A stretch of DNA of 64,000 bases, from positions 310,001-374,000 of the forward strand of contig LATX02000178.1 of the NCBI GenBank assembly GCA_001466705.2, written 5' to 3'. This document shows, one piece after another, positions 1 through 9,967 of this stretch (position 1 is its first letter; each line of letters opens with the position of its first letter). This DNA comes from Moniliophthora roreri. Lineage: Eukaryota; Basidiomycota; Agaricomycetes; Agaricales; Marasmiaceae. Under the pieces are notes generated by a model. That model was not told the origin of the DNA. It worked only from the letters and a program-made list of their open reading frames with translations, and did no database searches. Position numbers and translations under genes: made by a program.

Positions 1-133
1 AAAGTTTATCAAAACCTTGTTCTTTGCATTTGACCCTTGTTCCTAAAGTCATCTGTCCAAGTCTATTGACTTCGGAACTCTTGAATCAAGCTCCAACTTG
101 AACTTAGTGCTATTGTGAAGGACTTGCGTAACA
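1..133 (+). repeat. 3' part of the 5' LTR of Gypsy element A
   Basis: The stretch ends in GCGTAACA, which matches the end expected for this LTR family read on the plus strand. After a 2-bp gap comes AGGTCAAGCT (136-145), the same primer-binding sequence found 2 bp from the LTR of element B and of the remnant at 26.8 kb. The start of this LTR lies outside the window. Its orientation fits the plus-strand gag and pol that follow. Confidence 0.6.
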
Positions 134-396
134 TTAGGTCAAGCTGATCTTGCCAACCTCTCAAGGTTCAGGCACCCAGAAACTACACCACATCTAGACA
201 TCGGCAAACTACGGCCAAGGACCCAGAGATAGCAGATCTTGAACAGCAGAGGAGAACATTCCTTCTTGTCACCCCAGAAACCAAGCTCACATTCGAACAG
301 AGAATCCAACAATTGGAATTAATTGCCCAGGAAGAGGCAAGACAAGAACTAACACAATGGACAACCAGAACCCCCAGAACCAGGACCAGGACCAGG

Positions 397-1007
397 TGTT
401 ACGTTACTTGCGCAGCAACGACAACAACTCAACAACCACTATGACGTAGCGGCGCTAAGTTGGCAAAAAGGGCAAGTTTGAGTTGAGTTCCTCAACTAGC
501 GTTGAAGTTCTCAGAGTTCGGTCGAGGTGAGCAAGATGTCCAAAAGGTTAACTAGGTCAAGCTGAGATAGCTTAGACCTGCAAACTATCTACTTATACAA
601 CGATTGTAGTCTACTAGTTGCATACAATCTGCTAGTGCGACATCGTTTGTTTAGTAAACAGAATGTCCCTTTGTCGTCATCATAAATAGGAACATGACAT
701 CAGAAGTGATGTCGAGGAAGTAAAAATAAATATAATGATACAATAGCCGATGTCAGAACTGACATCAGATCATAAATAGAAGAGAAAAGAAACTAATAGA
801 ATAATGAAGTCATACTGATATCAGTAATGACGTCTTAAATAAGAAGATAGGCATATGATTCGAAAAGGGGGCTGGGAAGGTGGATTTGTCCAGATGTCAA
901 TGAAAAGCATAGGTAAAAAGAGAAAATTAGCGCTCGGAGGCGCTAAAATGTCTGAACAAGGAAAGAGAGGAAAGAAAAAGTTAGTCCGTTCGTGTCTGAC
1001 TGTAACA
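397..1007 (-). mobile_element. Solo LTR of a Gypsy element inserted in gag of element A
   Basis: A 611-bp LTR begins TGTTACGTTACTTG and ends CTGTAACA. It is flanked on both sides by the 5-bp direct repeat CCAGG (392-396 and 1008-1012), a typical target-site duplication. No internal domain is left, so it is a solo LTR made by LTR-LTR recombination. By comparison with element B its transcription sense is the minus strand, antisense to the gag it interrupts. It carries the internal AGGTCAAGCTGA motif (554-565) seen in all LTRs of the family. Confidence 0.85.
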
Positions 1008-2161
1008 CCAGGACCAGACAGACAACAGACTTTGCAACCGGCTTCAGACTGTTAGAAGCAGAAAGGAGAACATCAACCCAATCAAATTCCCATTCGTCGC
1101 AGGAGCATTCACCGGAACAGACGAACTCCCCAACTACAGAAACAGTAACTCAGACCCAATCCTCAGAAACCCCGAGATCACCATTATCCTCAAACAGGCA
1201 ACTAGAAACTGAGAGACCAGAAACAGCCATCTCAACCACGTCCAGTTCTATACCTCCTCCATCAGACCCCATGACCATGCAGCAGACCGGAACATCCTTA
1301 GAGGATTTGATCTCCATGTTACGAATGCTACAAGCAAATGGAGAAAAGAAGAAAACAAAGTCGCCATTCCAAATAGTTATGATGTGTCACTGTCTAAGGC
1401 CAGCACTTTCCTTACTGAAGTGGATCTATACCTTATGGCTAACGACACCCTTTACCCAAACAACAAAGATAAAATCCTGTTCACACTGTCCTACATGAAA
1501 GAAGGACATGCCACCAAATGGATGGAAGCAAAGACCAATGAATATAAGAAAAGCCTTAAGGAGAAACTGGTGGAACCAGCTAATACCAAACCAGAGGATC
1601 AGATCCACCTGATGACATGGGAAGAATTCCTTGACGATTTCAAAAAGGCCTTCCAACTGGTGGATATAGGTACCAATGCCCAACTCAAACTGAAGAACCT
1701 GAAACAGAACAAGAAACATGTGGATGAATATATTACGGACTTCCGCCTTCTTGCTATTGACTCCGAATACAATGATCGGGCCCTTATTGATCACTTCATG
1801 GCAGGACTTCACCCTGCTCTCCTCAAGTCATGCCTCTCTATTCCTGACCAACCCAATATGATCAAAGAATGGTACGATAGAGCTAGGAAGGAGAAAGGAC
1901 AAAGAAGACATCCAAACCCAAGACAAAGGTAAACCACCTTTCAGATGCAGAATCCATGGAATACTGGAAGAAGGGGCTGCGTTTTAGATGCAGCAAACCA
2001 GGACATATTAGCAGAGACTGTCCAGAAAAGCCGAACAGAGAACAAAAGAAAGAAAATACAAAGAAGTCTACTCCTAAAGATGTGTATCATCAAATTTGTG
2101 CTATTTACAGAGATTTCTCTGAAGAAGAACAAACACAGATTTTGGACTTTATGGAAGGAGA

Positions 2162-2168
2162 GGGTTTT
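2162..2168 (+). promoter_or_regulatory. Candidate -1 ribosomal frameshift site at the gag stop of element A
   Basis: The gag frame ends GAG GGT TTT TAG. The heptamer G GGT TTT fits the X XXY YYZ slippery pattern just before the stop. Slipping back one base opens the protease frame of pol without a stop. The same heptamer sits in the same place in element B. Function is inferred. Confidence 0.55.
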
Positions 2169-3795
2169 TAGTGCGGCAGTTGAGCTCGACGTCTCCCCCA
2201 CCTCTTCGTATTTCTAGCTTTACTGTAGCAGCTGCGATGAAACGAAATTCTATGCGTATTCTGCTAGCGCTCACTACTGGAAACAAAATCGTCGAAAAAT
2301 TAGCACTCCTAGACTTGGGAGCAGAAGGAAATTTTAACAGCTCAAAAGCTATGTCTTCCTTTACTCAAATTGGAAAAAAGGATCAAAGTTCTTAACATAG
2401 ACAGAACCCCAAATACCTCTGCATATGTCACTCATATGGCCTGAGTAACATTCCAAATTGGGGACCAAAAGATGACAGAGGACCTTATGGTCTCTGGGCT
2501 AGGAGGGGAACAAATCATCCTTGGAATGCCATGGTTAAGGAACTATAACCCGAAAATAGACTGGGCTACTGGGAAAATAGAAATTCCACTGAGAAGAAAA
2601 ATCAAGATAAGTCGTTTTCGAGGGATTCTAGATCAGACAGACTCCGAAATTCTGATCAGAGCGAAAACCTCAGTTTCCCAAACCCTGGAACACGAAAACA
2701 ATGAAGAGAAGAAGAAGACCATTGAAGAACTGGTGCCGAGTTACCTTTTGGAGTATAAACAGCAATTTGAAAAACATGCCTCAGAAAGGTTCCCAGAATC
2801 AAGACCTTATGATCATGCCATAGATCTGAAGCCTGGAACAGAACTCTTCAACTGCAAAATCTACCCTTTATCCCCAATAGAACAACAACTTCAGAATCAA
2901 TTCTTACTTGAAAACCTCCAAAAGAAATACATCCAACCCTTGAAATCCCCAATGGCTTCTCCATTCTTCTTTGTTTCAAAAAAGGAAAAAGGAGCATTTA
3001 GACCCTGTCAAGATTATCACAAATTAAACAAGAAAACCATCAAAAACACCTACCTGTTACCGCTTGTCTCCAACCTTGTCAATAAACTCCAGAGAGCTAA
3101 TTACTTTACAAAATTGGACTTATGAAATGGTTATAACAACATTCAGATCAAAGATGGAGATCAATGGAAAGTGGCATTCAAGACAAATAAAGGACTCTTT
3201 GAACCCATAGTGATGTTCTTCGGATTATCCAATTCTCCAGCTACATTCCAGTTGTTCATGAATGACATATTCACTGACTATCTCGAAGAAGGATGGGTGG
3301 TTATTTATATGGATGACATCCTGATCTTCTCACCAGACAAGGAAACCCACAAGAAGCGAACAATGAGAATTTTGGAACAACTTTGGCTACATGTCCTCTT
3401 CCTTAAACCTGAAAAATGCAAGTTTGATGTTACCGAAATCAAATTCTTGGAAATGGTCATGTGACCAGGATATATCAGTATGGACCCTATCAAACTAGCA
3501 GGCATCAAAGACTGGAAACCTCCCACAATGGTCAAAGAAGCCCAATCCTTCTTAGGATTTGGAAACTTCTATAGAAAGTTCATCAGAAGATTCTCCAAAC
3601 TAGCCCAACCACTCAATGATTTGACGAAAAAGGATAGGAAGTTTGAATGGACAAAGGAATGCCAATTGGCGTTCGATGCCTTGAAAAGGAAGTTCCTGTC
3701 CGAACCAGTATTGATCATGCCAAACTCTGATAAACCCTTCTTGATAGAGCCCGATGTGTCCAAATGGGCTATAGGAGCTGTTCTCTGACAACAAG
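2163..3795 (+). pseudogene. pol: Pol (protease, reverse transcriptase, start of RNase H) of Gypsy element A, truncated
   Basis: Order: aspartic protease (2171-2395, then 2398-2580), reverse transcriptase (about 2800-3464) and the first part of RNase H (3480-3795). The protease triad DSGA of element B reads DLGA here, so the catalytic site is changed. The polymerase motif YMDD (about 3310) is intact. A frameshift lies near 2380 where the protease changes frame. In-frame TGA stops at 2442-2444, 3123-3125, 3462-3464 and 3786-3788 sit at or near positions where element B or the family has Arg, as expected from CGA-to-TGA change. The gene is cut at 3796 by the LTR of element B, and I did not find its RNase H tail or integrase in the window. 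Confidence 0.85.
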
Positions 3796-4188
3796 TGTTA
3801 CGTTACTTGTGCAGCAACGTCAACTTCAACCAACTTCAACAAGAGTTCCCTCTGTTAAAGCAGTTCTCAAGTTCAAGTTTAAGTTCGTTCAGCGGTTGCT
3901 GAAGTTCAGAGGTCCTTCGGTCTTGGCGTTGACACAAGTGTATAATAAACCAGGTCAAGCTGGAGATGTAAGATCTCCGCTCGAGCGCTTAAATACGTTA
4001 CAACCGAGCTAAAGCTACTATATACGTATAGCCGACGAGTTCGGTGAATGTCTAAAGTTTCCCGAGGCTATCGGGATATGAGTAATACTGTACAAAGGGA
4101 TAAGTAAATGGGGAAGGGGAAGGTGGAAGAGTCCGGAAGCAGTGGGAAGCATGGGTACGAGAAGGAGAAAAGAAGAAAGTCTGTAACA
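3796..4188 (-). repeat. 3' LTR of element B
   Basis: It runs from TGTTACGTTACTTG to CTGTAACA on the plus strand and is bordered at 4189 by the polypurine tract of the minus-strand element. It carries the self-complementary AGGTCAAGCT motif at 3952-3961. Confidence 0.85.
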
Positions 4189-4229
4189 TTACCCCCTCAA
4201 CAAGGGGTAAACTCCGCTTTAACCACAAC

Positions 4230-5048
4230 CTACGATTCTCCGTCTCCATACAGTTCCGTATCGTAATCATACGATGTGTCCGGCATGTCATCAACGTCCG
4301 GCATCTCCTCTTCAGCTTCCAACCGCGGCGTTGCTGGTACTTCTGACGGCGGTTGCCATCCCATGGCCAGACGTTCCTCAACCGACAACAATCTCACCTT
4401 TTTCGGATCTGCCCCTACAAACAACAGCTGAGCGTCCCGGTCGTACTCTTCTGTCAGTGCCTCAACATTCTCCGCCGAGGTTGTCGTAAGGCTCGTCATT
4501 GTACCACCGTTCATCGTCATAACGGCGACCATCCGACAGAGAGTCTGAGCTCGAATCAGGCCGTCAGTGCGCAATACGGCGAGACCTTCGTTGGTCAGGG
4601 CAGTTGCTAGACGTATGTCCAGGTTGAGTCGTGAAGCATCGACGACACATGTACTGCGGGCAATCTTGGGCGAAATGGCGCTCCAATCCGCACACAGGGC
4701 AGAGACACGGTCGACGAGCTGCATCATCGGGGTCGGGGCCGGAGTCGGACTTCTCAAGCTGACCTTCGGTAGGTCGTCGACGTTTTCGGGGGTTTGATTC
4801 TCCGTTTCGTCGTCCCCGTCCTCACCCTCTGTTTCCTCGGGAGCGACCTCCCCTCCCACCGCGGGGATGTGTTCCACGCTCAGGTGGAACTGAGGCTTCA
4901 GGCGTCTGAAGACTTCGGGGGTCAACGGCCATTGAGGGTCCGGGTTGGGAATCGGTAAGGGAGTCGACTGACTCGACCTTAGGTTTGATGTCGGGATCGG
5001 GAGTGGGGTCAGGATAAACGAGGGTGTCGGGAAATTCGGAGGAGGCAC
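4230..5048 (-). CDS. Extra open frame (ORF3b) between integrase and 3' LTR of element B
   Basis: An uninterrupted 272-codon frame starts at an ATG at 5048. Its first 40 residues are Pro/Ser-rich. An acidic stretch follows (residues about 80-105), then a region likely to be helical with two Cys near the middle, and an acidic carboxyl end rich in Asp and Tyr. I see no signal peptide or transmembrane segment, so it is not an obvious envelope protein. It overlaps the end of ORF3a by 227 bp in another frame, so the two may be fused by frameshifting or may be separate. I do not recognise the family. Confidence 0.5.
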   Translation of the reverse strand: MPPPNFPTPSFILTPLPIPTSNLRSSQSTPLPIPNPDPQWPLTPEVFRRLKPQFHLSVEHIPAVGGEVAPEETEGEDGDDETENQTPENVDDLPKVSLRSPTPAPTPMMQLVDRVSALCADWSAISPKIARSTCVVDASRLNLDIRLATALTNEGLAVLRTDGLIRAQTLCRMVAVMTMNGGTMTSLTTTSAENVEALTEEYDRDAQLLFVGADPKKVRLLSVEERLAMGWQPPSEVPATPRLEAEEEMPDVDDMPDTSYDYDTELYGDGES

Positions 5049-5640
5049 TGGCAGCGGGGGAGACTCTAGGCTCTTCGGTTCTGGGCTCGGAGGTGAGTCG
5101 GGAGATGAGACTCCGAGCGTCGTTGATGTCGGGACGGGGGTAGCCGTTGCCGTCGGTTCTTCTTCCGAGTCGGTCGAGGAGGCTGAAGGAGAGGGGATCA
5201 GGGTATTCTGACATCGCTCGGGGATCTGCGGGAGGGGGCATGGACAAATGGGGGTGATAAGGAAATGTAGACGGTACTGTGACAGGACCTTCCAGTCCTA
5301 ACTGGTAGTTACAGGCGTACATCACCTGGTTTGCAATCTCGAGACTGCAGCTTTCAACGATTCTTTCGAATAGCTTTCGTTGACCCCTGAGGAAAAACAA
5401 GCTTTTGACGCAGGGTTCCAGTCAGTTGTGTTGATTAGCGGCGTTCCGGATTTGATCGTCGTACTGCCCGGTATTGAAGAGATGAAGGAGTTGGTAGGGG
5501 TTGGGTCTGAGGCCGTTAGGGTAGGTGATGTTTTCGCCATATCGTCCTTCTCCCGACACAGTAGGAACAGGGCTTGGGACTCGGGCTGGCTGGCTGCCAG
5601 TAAGAGAAGAGGAAGAGGCGGCGGGGGATGCATTGGACAT
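4822..5640 (-). pseudogene. Extra frame (ORF3a) downstream of pol in element B, with one TGA stop
   Basis: It starts at an ATG at 5640, four bases after the pol stop, and stays in one frame to 4822 except for a TGA at 5422-5424, probably a former CGA. The product would be about 272 residues: a Ser/Pro-rich head, a middle part with scattered aromatic residues and Cys, a Pro/Glu/Ser-rich part, and an Arg-Gly-rich tail (GGRGGRSRGNRG) of the kind that binds RNA. The family is not recognised. Its place after integrase is where some LTR elements keep env or accessory genes, but no membrane segment is visible. Confidence 0.5.
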
Positions 5641-5643
5641 GTT

Positions 5644-6939
5644 TTACGAAGGTTGAGTTGGTATAGGGTCTTTGGGTTTCAATCTATGCTTCTTTATATA
5701 ATCTTTAAGAAGGTCTAGACAGTTCTCCATTCCTTCCATGCGGATCCATTGGTTATGGGATGAATCATAACCCGTGTATGACACAAGGAACTCTCGGGGT
5801 CTTTTCTTTGGCCTATGTCCCACTACCGCTTCGACTTCGTATTCTTCGAACCCTTCTATAAGATCCGGAGGCGGCTCTGTGAAACTCGGTCCGTGGGCCT
5901 CGGTCTGTTTGTATGGCGACAATAGGGCTGCGTGGAACACGGGGTGGATTTTCCATTGATGAGGTAAGTCCAGTCTGTACGTCACAGGTCCGAGTACCTC
6001 GAGGATTGCGAATGGTCCTTCCCTTTTTGGGGCTAGTTTCCTTGAGGGGTATCCTGTTGCTAAATTCTTGGCTTCTAGCCAAACCTTCTGTCCTTTCTCA
6101 AATACGTCTAGCTTCTGTTTTTCCCTTCTTATCATATGTTGTCTTGCCAGTTCCAATAGGCTCGTGGTTTCCTCCCGTACTCTTTTTAGCTCCTGCAGTC
6201 TTTCTTCTATTGATGGAATCGTCGTCCTTTCAAACACCGTCGGAAGGGGTCGAGGATGGTACCCCATCATCATGAAGAATGGCGATTTCTTGAGGACTGA
6301 GTGCGTTCGGTTGTTGTGAGCGAACTCTGCTAATGAAAGATATTCCTTCCATCTAGTTTGCTCCTTTGCGCAGAACATCCTGAGATAAACTTCGACCTCT
6401 CTGTTTACTCGTTCCGTTTCTCCATCGGTTTGCGGATGGAACGCTGTGCTCATAGAATGCTTGATGGAAAGTTGTTTCCCCATTTCCTGAAACACTTCTG
6501 CGGTGAATCTGGGGTCTCGATCGGATATGATCCGGTCAGGTAGTCCGAATCTTTTGTAAAGATGTTGGATTAACATTTCCGCGACTTTCGTGGCGTCCGT
6601 TGTCTTGGCGCATGGAGTAAAAATTACCCCCTTCGTAGATGAGTGGTCCACCACGACCAAAATAGAATCCATGCCGTCACATTCGGGAAGGTCCGTGATG
6701 AGATCCATTGTGCAAACCTGGAAGGGAAACGAGTTTTGGGGTGCCTGTATCGGCTGAATCGGAGTCCGCGTCGGATGTGTATTAATCTTGGACTGTTGGC
6801 ATGTGGCGCAGCCGTCAACAAAATTCTTGATAAACTTGACCATTCCTGGCCACCAAAAATCCCGTTGTACTTGTTCTGTGGTGTTCCATTGTCCTGGGTG
6901 TCCTACCCCCAGTGTTTCATGAATTGATTGGACTATGCG
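5644..6939 (-). pseudogene. pol: Integrase and chromodomain part of pol of element B
   Basis: This is the carboxyl part of pol. The HHCC zinc finger spans 6780-6910 (the pair CATCQQSK is visible). The DDE core follows: Asp in TMDLITDLP, Asp in ISDRDPRF and Glu in DGETERVN. After the integrase tail comes a chromodomain (EYEVEAVVGHRP to WIRMEGMENC, about 5700-5850), which in chromoviruses directs insertion to marked chromatin. The frame is open from 6939 down to the stop at 5644. Only the TGA at 6940-6942 separates it from the RNase H part, so the protein would end early unless that stop is read through. Confidence 0.88.
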
Positions 6940-7944
6940 TCACCGGAGGTCTGTGTCATTTGGGACGTATACTCGGTTTTGAAAGAAAAGCAGGTCGTCT
7001 TCGATCTTCCAATCTGATAACGCTGATTTGATTGGCGGCACGCCTTGGTGTAATAACTGTTCCAAGGCCGATTTATGAAAATCGTCCGGGCCCAACCGTT
7101 CCACAATATCATCTTTCAATTCCAAATCGATTCCTCTAATGAAGAGCCGATCCGGTAGGACAACTACATCCTCGTTGTCGCTGTCTACCTCGTCTTGTTC
7201 GTTACTACGTCTTGATAGAGCATCTGCCTGTGAAATAGACTTTCCCGGCACATGGACTAATCCTAAATCGAATTCTGATAGGAAGAGACTCCATCTCGCT
7301 TGACGTCTATTCAGCTTTTGCGCCGTTCGGAAGTAAGTCAGATTCTTGTGATCTGAAAGAATTACGACTTTAAACTTCCCTCCCATAAGGTAGTGTCGCC
7401 ATTCCATAAGTGCTCTATAAATCGCGAGAAGTTCTCGATCGTAGATTTCGTAATTTCGTTCGGCGGGTGAAAACGACTTCGATAGATATCCGCATGGATG
7501 CCATTCGCCGTCTACCCCTTTCTGTCTGAGAACTGCCCCTGTAGCCCATTTCGAAGCATCAGCTTCTATGACAAAGGGTTTGTCGACATCTGGCATGACC
7601 AGTATTGGTTCCGATAGAAATTTCGCTTTCAAAAGGTCGAAAGCTATTTGACATTGTGATGTCCATTCGAACTTTCGGTTCTTCTGCAGAAGATCGTTCA
7701 AGGGTCTTGTGACGTGTGCGTATTTCCCTATGAACTTCCTATAGAAATTCCCGAAGCCTAAGAACGCGCGAACTCCTTTTACGGTTTGGGGAGGTTCCCA
7801 ATCAGCTATTCCTGCGAGCTTAATGGGGTCCATAGCGATGTATCCGGGCCTGATAACCATTCCTAAGAATACTACCTCCGTCACTTCGAATTCGCATTTC
7901 TCCGGTTTGAGGAACAGATCATGATCCTTGAGACGCTGCATCAA
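6940..7944 (-). pseudogene. pol: RT carboxyl end and RNase H part of pol of element B
   Basis: The reading frame continues from the polymerase thumb ([20 protein letters not shown]) into RNase H. The RNase H catalytic residues are present: Asp in IEADASKW, Glu in DRELLAIY and Asp in ILSDHKNL. It is bounded by two TGA codons (7954-7956 upstream and 6940-6942 downstream), both at positions where CGA (Arg) would restore the frame. Otherwise it is one frame with the domains before and after, so the element is damaged by point changes only. Confidence 0.85.
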
Positions 7945-7953
7945 CCGTTTCGT

Positions 7954-9925
7954 TCATTCTCTGTGGTCCTCCGGGTTTCTTGAGAAAAGGAGAATGTCGT
8001 CCATGTACACCACACACCATCCTTCATCGATAAAATCGGAGAGTACGTCGTTCATAAAGGCTTGGAATGTGGCAGGAGAGTTGCTCAAACCGAAGAACAT
8101 CACGGTTGGTTCGAAGAGTCCTCTATTGGTTTTGAAGGCCGCTTTCCACTGATCGCCATCCTTTATCCTAACGTTATTATATCCGTTCCTTAGATCGAGT
8201 TTCGTAAAGATTGTTGCTCCTTTTAGCTTATCGAGAAGTTCCAAAATTAGAGGAAGGGGATAGGCGTTCTTCACTGTTCCTTTGTTAAGTTCCCTGTAAT
8301 CCTGCGTTGGTCTAAGTGCTCCCTTCTCCTTTTTGGCCACGAAGAAAAAGGGAGAGGCCATTGGGGACTTGGATTTCCTGATGTATCCCTTCCTCAAGTT
8401 CTCTTCGAGGAACTTATCCTGCTCTTGTTGTTCTACCGGGCTTAACGGATATAATTTGCAGTTTCTGGGGACGAAATCGGGTTTAAGATCGATGGCGTGG
8501 TCATATGATCGAGAAGGCGGGAATCGCTCCGCTTTTCCTTTTTCGAATCGATCTTTGTACCCCAGCAAATAATCCGGAACAAGTTCCTCTATCTCCCTCT
8601 TTACCGTGTGGTGTTGATGGGCCATTTCTTGCGAAGCCGTAGTTTTTGCCCCTATGAGAACTTCGGGTTCCAAAGTATCTAGAACTCCCGTGAACCTTCT
8701 GACTTGGATTCGTCGGCGAGGCTGAAACTGAATTTCTCCGGTTTGCCAATCGATTACAGGATTATGATGCCTCAGCCATAGAAGTCCCAAGATGATTTCT
8801 TCATCGCCAATTCCAGAGATCATGAAGTGTTCTTTAAACCCTTTTCCTGCAATTTGGAATTCCAATTCTACGACGTGTGTGATCCACGCAGTTTTGTTGG
8901 CTGTTCCATCTACATTGAACACTCGGATCTTTTCCGGCAATCGTATCCATTTCTTTCCTAATGTCTTGGCTACGCCTGGGCTTATAAATCTTCCTCCTGC
9001 TCCTGAGTCCAATAGGGCTTTTGTTTCGATGTCCTTTGTTCCCACTTTGTACTTGAGCGGAATATGCATAGAATTTCGGTCCATTTTAGCTAGTACAAAG
9101 TGTGAAATAATGACCGGTGGCGGAGCCATCGTCCTCGTTCGCCATTTTAAAAACCCTCTTGCTCCATTAAGNCCTGATGTATCCCTTCCTCAAGTTCTCT
9201 TCGAGGAACTTATCCTGCTCTTGTTGTTCTACCGGGCTTAACGGATATAATTTGCAGTTTCTGGGGACGAAATCGGGTTTAAGATCGATGGCGTGGTCAT
9301 ATGATCGAGAAGGCGGGAATCGCTCCGCTTTTCCTTTTTCGAATCGATCTTTGTACCCCAGCAAATAATCCGGAACAAGTTCCTCTATCTCCCTCTTTAC
9401 CGTGTGGTGTTGATGGGCCATTTCTTGCGAAGCCGTAGTTTTTGCCCCTATGAGAACTTCGGGTTCCAAAGTATCTAGAACTCCCGTGAACCTTCTGACT
9501 TGGATTCGTCGGCGAGGCTGAAACTGAATTTCTCCGGTTTGCCAATCGATTACAGGATTATGATGCCTCAGCCATAGAAGTCCCAAGATGATTTCTTCAT
9601 CGCCAATTCCAGAGATCATGAAGTGTTCTTTAAACCCTTTTCCTGCAATTTGGAATTCCAATTCTACGACGTGTGTGATCCACGCAGTTTTGTTGGCTGT
9701 TCCATCTACATTGAACACTCGGATCTTTTCCGGCAATCGTATCCATTTCTTTCCTAATGTCTTGGCTACGCCTGGGCTTATAAATCTTCCTCCTGCTCCT
9801 GAGTCCAATAGGGCTTTTGTTTCGATGTCCTTTGTTCCCACTTTGTACTTGAGCGGAATATGCATAGAATTTCGGTCCATTTTAGCTAGTACAAAGTGTG
9901 AAATAATGACCGGTGGCGGAGCCAT
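7954..9925 (-). pseudogene. pol: Protease and reverse transcriptase part of pol of element B (span inflated by a duplicated contig end)
   Basis: The frame starts at an ATG at 9925 just after the gag stop. The aspartic protease has the intact triad ALLDSGAG near residue 40. The reverse transcriptase has the fingers (KSPMASPFFFVAKKEKG), the LDLRNGYNNV motif and the active site YMDD (about 8000), and ends at a TGA at 7954-7956. Bases 9173-9967 repeat 8377-9171 exactly across the N at 9172. The protease half is therefore present twice and the real gene is about 0.8 kb shorter than it looks. Gag-pol fusion probably uses the -1 slip at 9946-9952. Confidence 0.85.
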
Positions 9926-9967
9926 CGTCCTCGTTCGCCATTTTAAAAACCCTCTTGCTCCATTAAG
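8377..9967. repeat. 795-bp exact direct duplication around an N: probable assembly overlap
   Basis: Bases 8377-9171 and 9173-9967 look identical and are separated only by the N at 9172. This is what two overlapping contig ends look like when joined without merging. It splits and doubles the protease region of element B. A real tandem duplication is possible but less likely. Confidence 0.85.

Larger units (their letters stand above)
134..2171 (+). pseudogene. gag: Gag of Ty3/Gypsy element A, broken and split by a solo LTR
   Basis: This is the capsid/nucleocapsid gene of a chromovirus-like retroelement. The amino-terminal low-complexity part (about 150-396 and 1013-1370) runs in one frame across a solo LTR at 397-1007 once the LTR and one copy of its target duplication are ignored. 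The capsid region (1384-1932) matches the gag of element B in order and motif (for example YMKEGHATKW against YMTDGAGEFW) but is in a second frame. The zinc-knuckle end (1956-2171) is in a third frame, so at least two frameshifts break it. The knuckle reads RFRCSKPGHISRDC: the first zinc-binding Cys is Arg (CGT for TGT), so it should not bind zinc normally. It ends GAG GGT TTT TAG, the same slippery stop context as element B. A dead gene. Confidence 0.8.

Noticed and set aside
4230..5640. Envelope gene of element B
   Set aside because: No signal peptide, no transmembrane segment and no glycoprotein-like Cys pattern are visible in either frame.
5774..6543. Plus-strand ORFs of 60-120 codons
   Set aside because: They lie opposite the integrase and chromodomain frame of element B and have no motif of their own.
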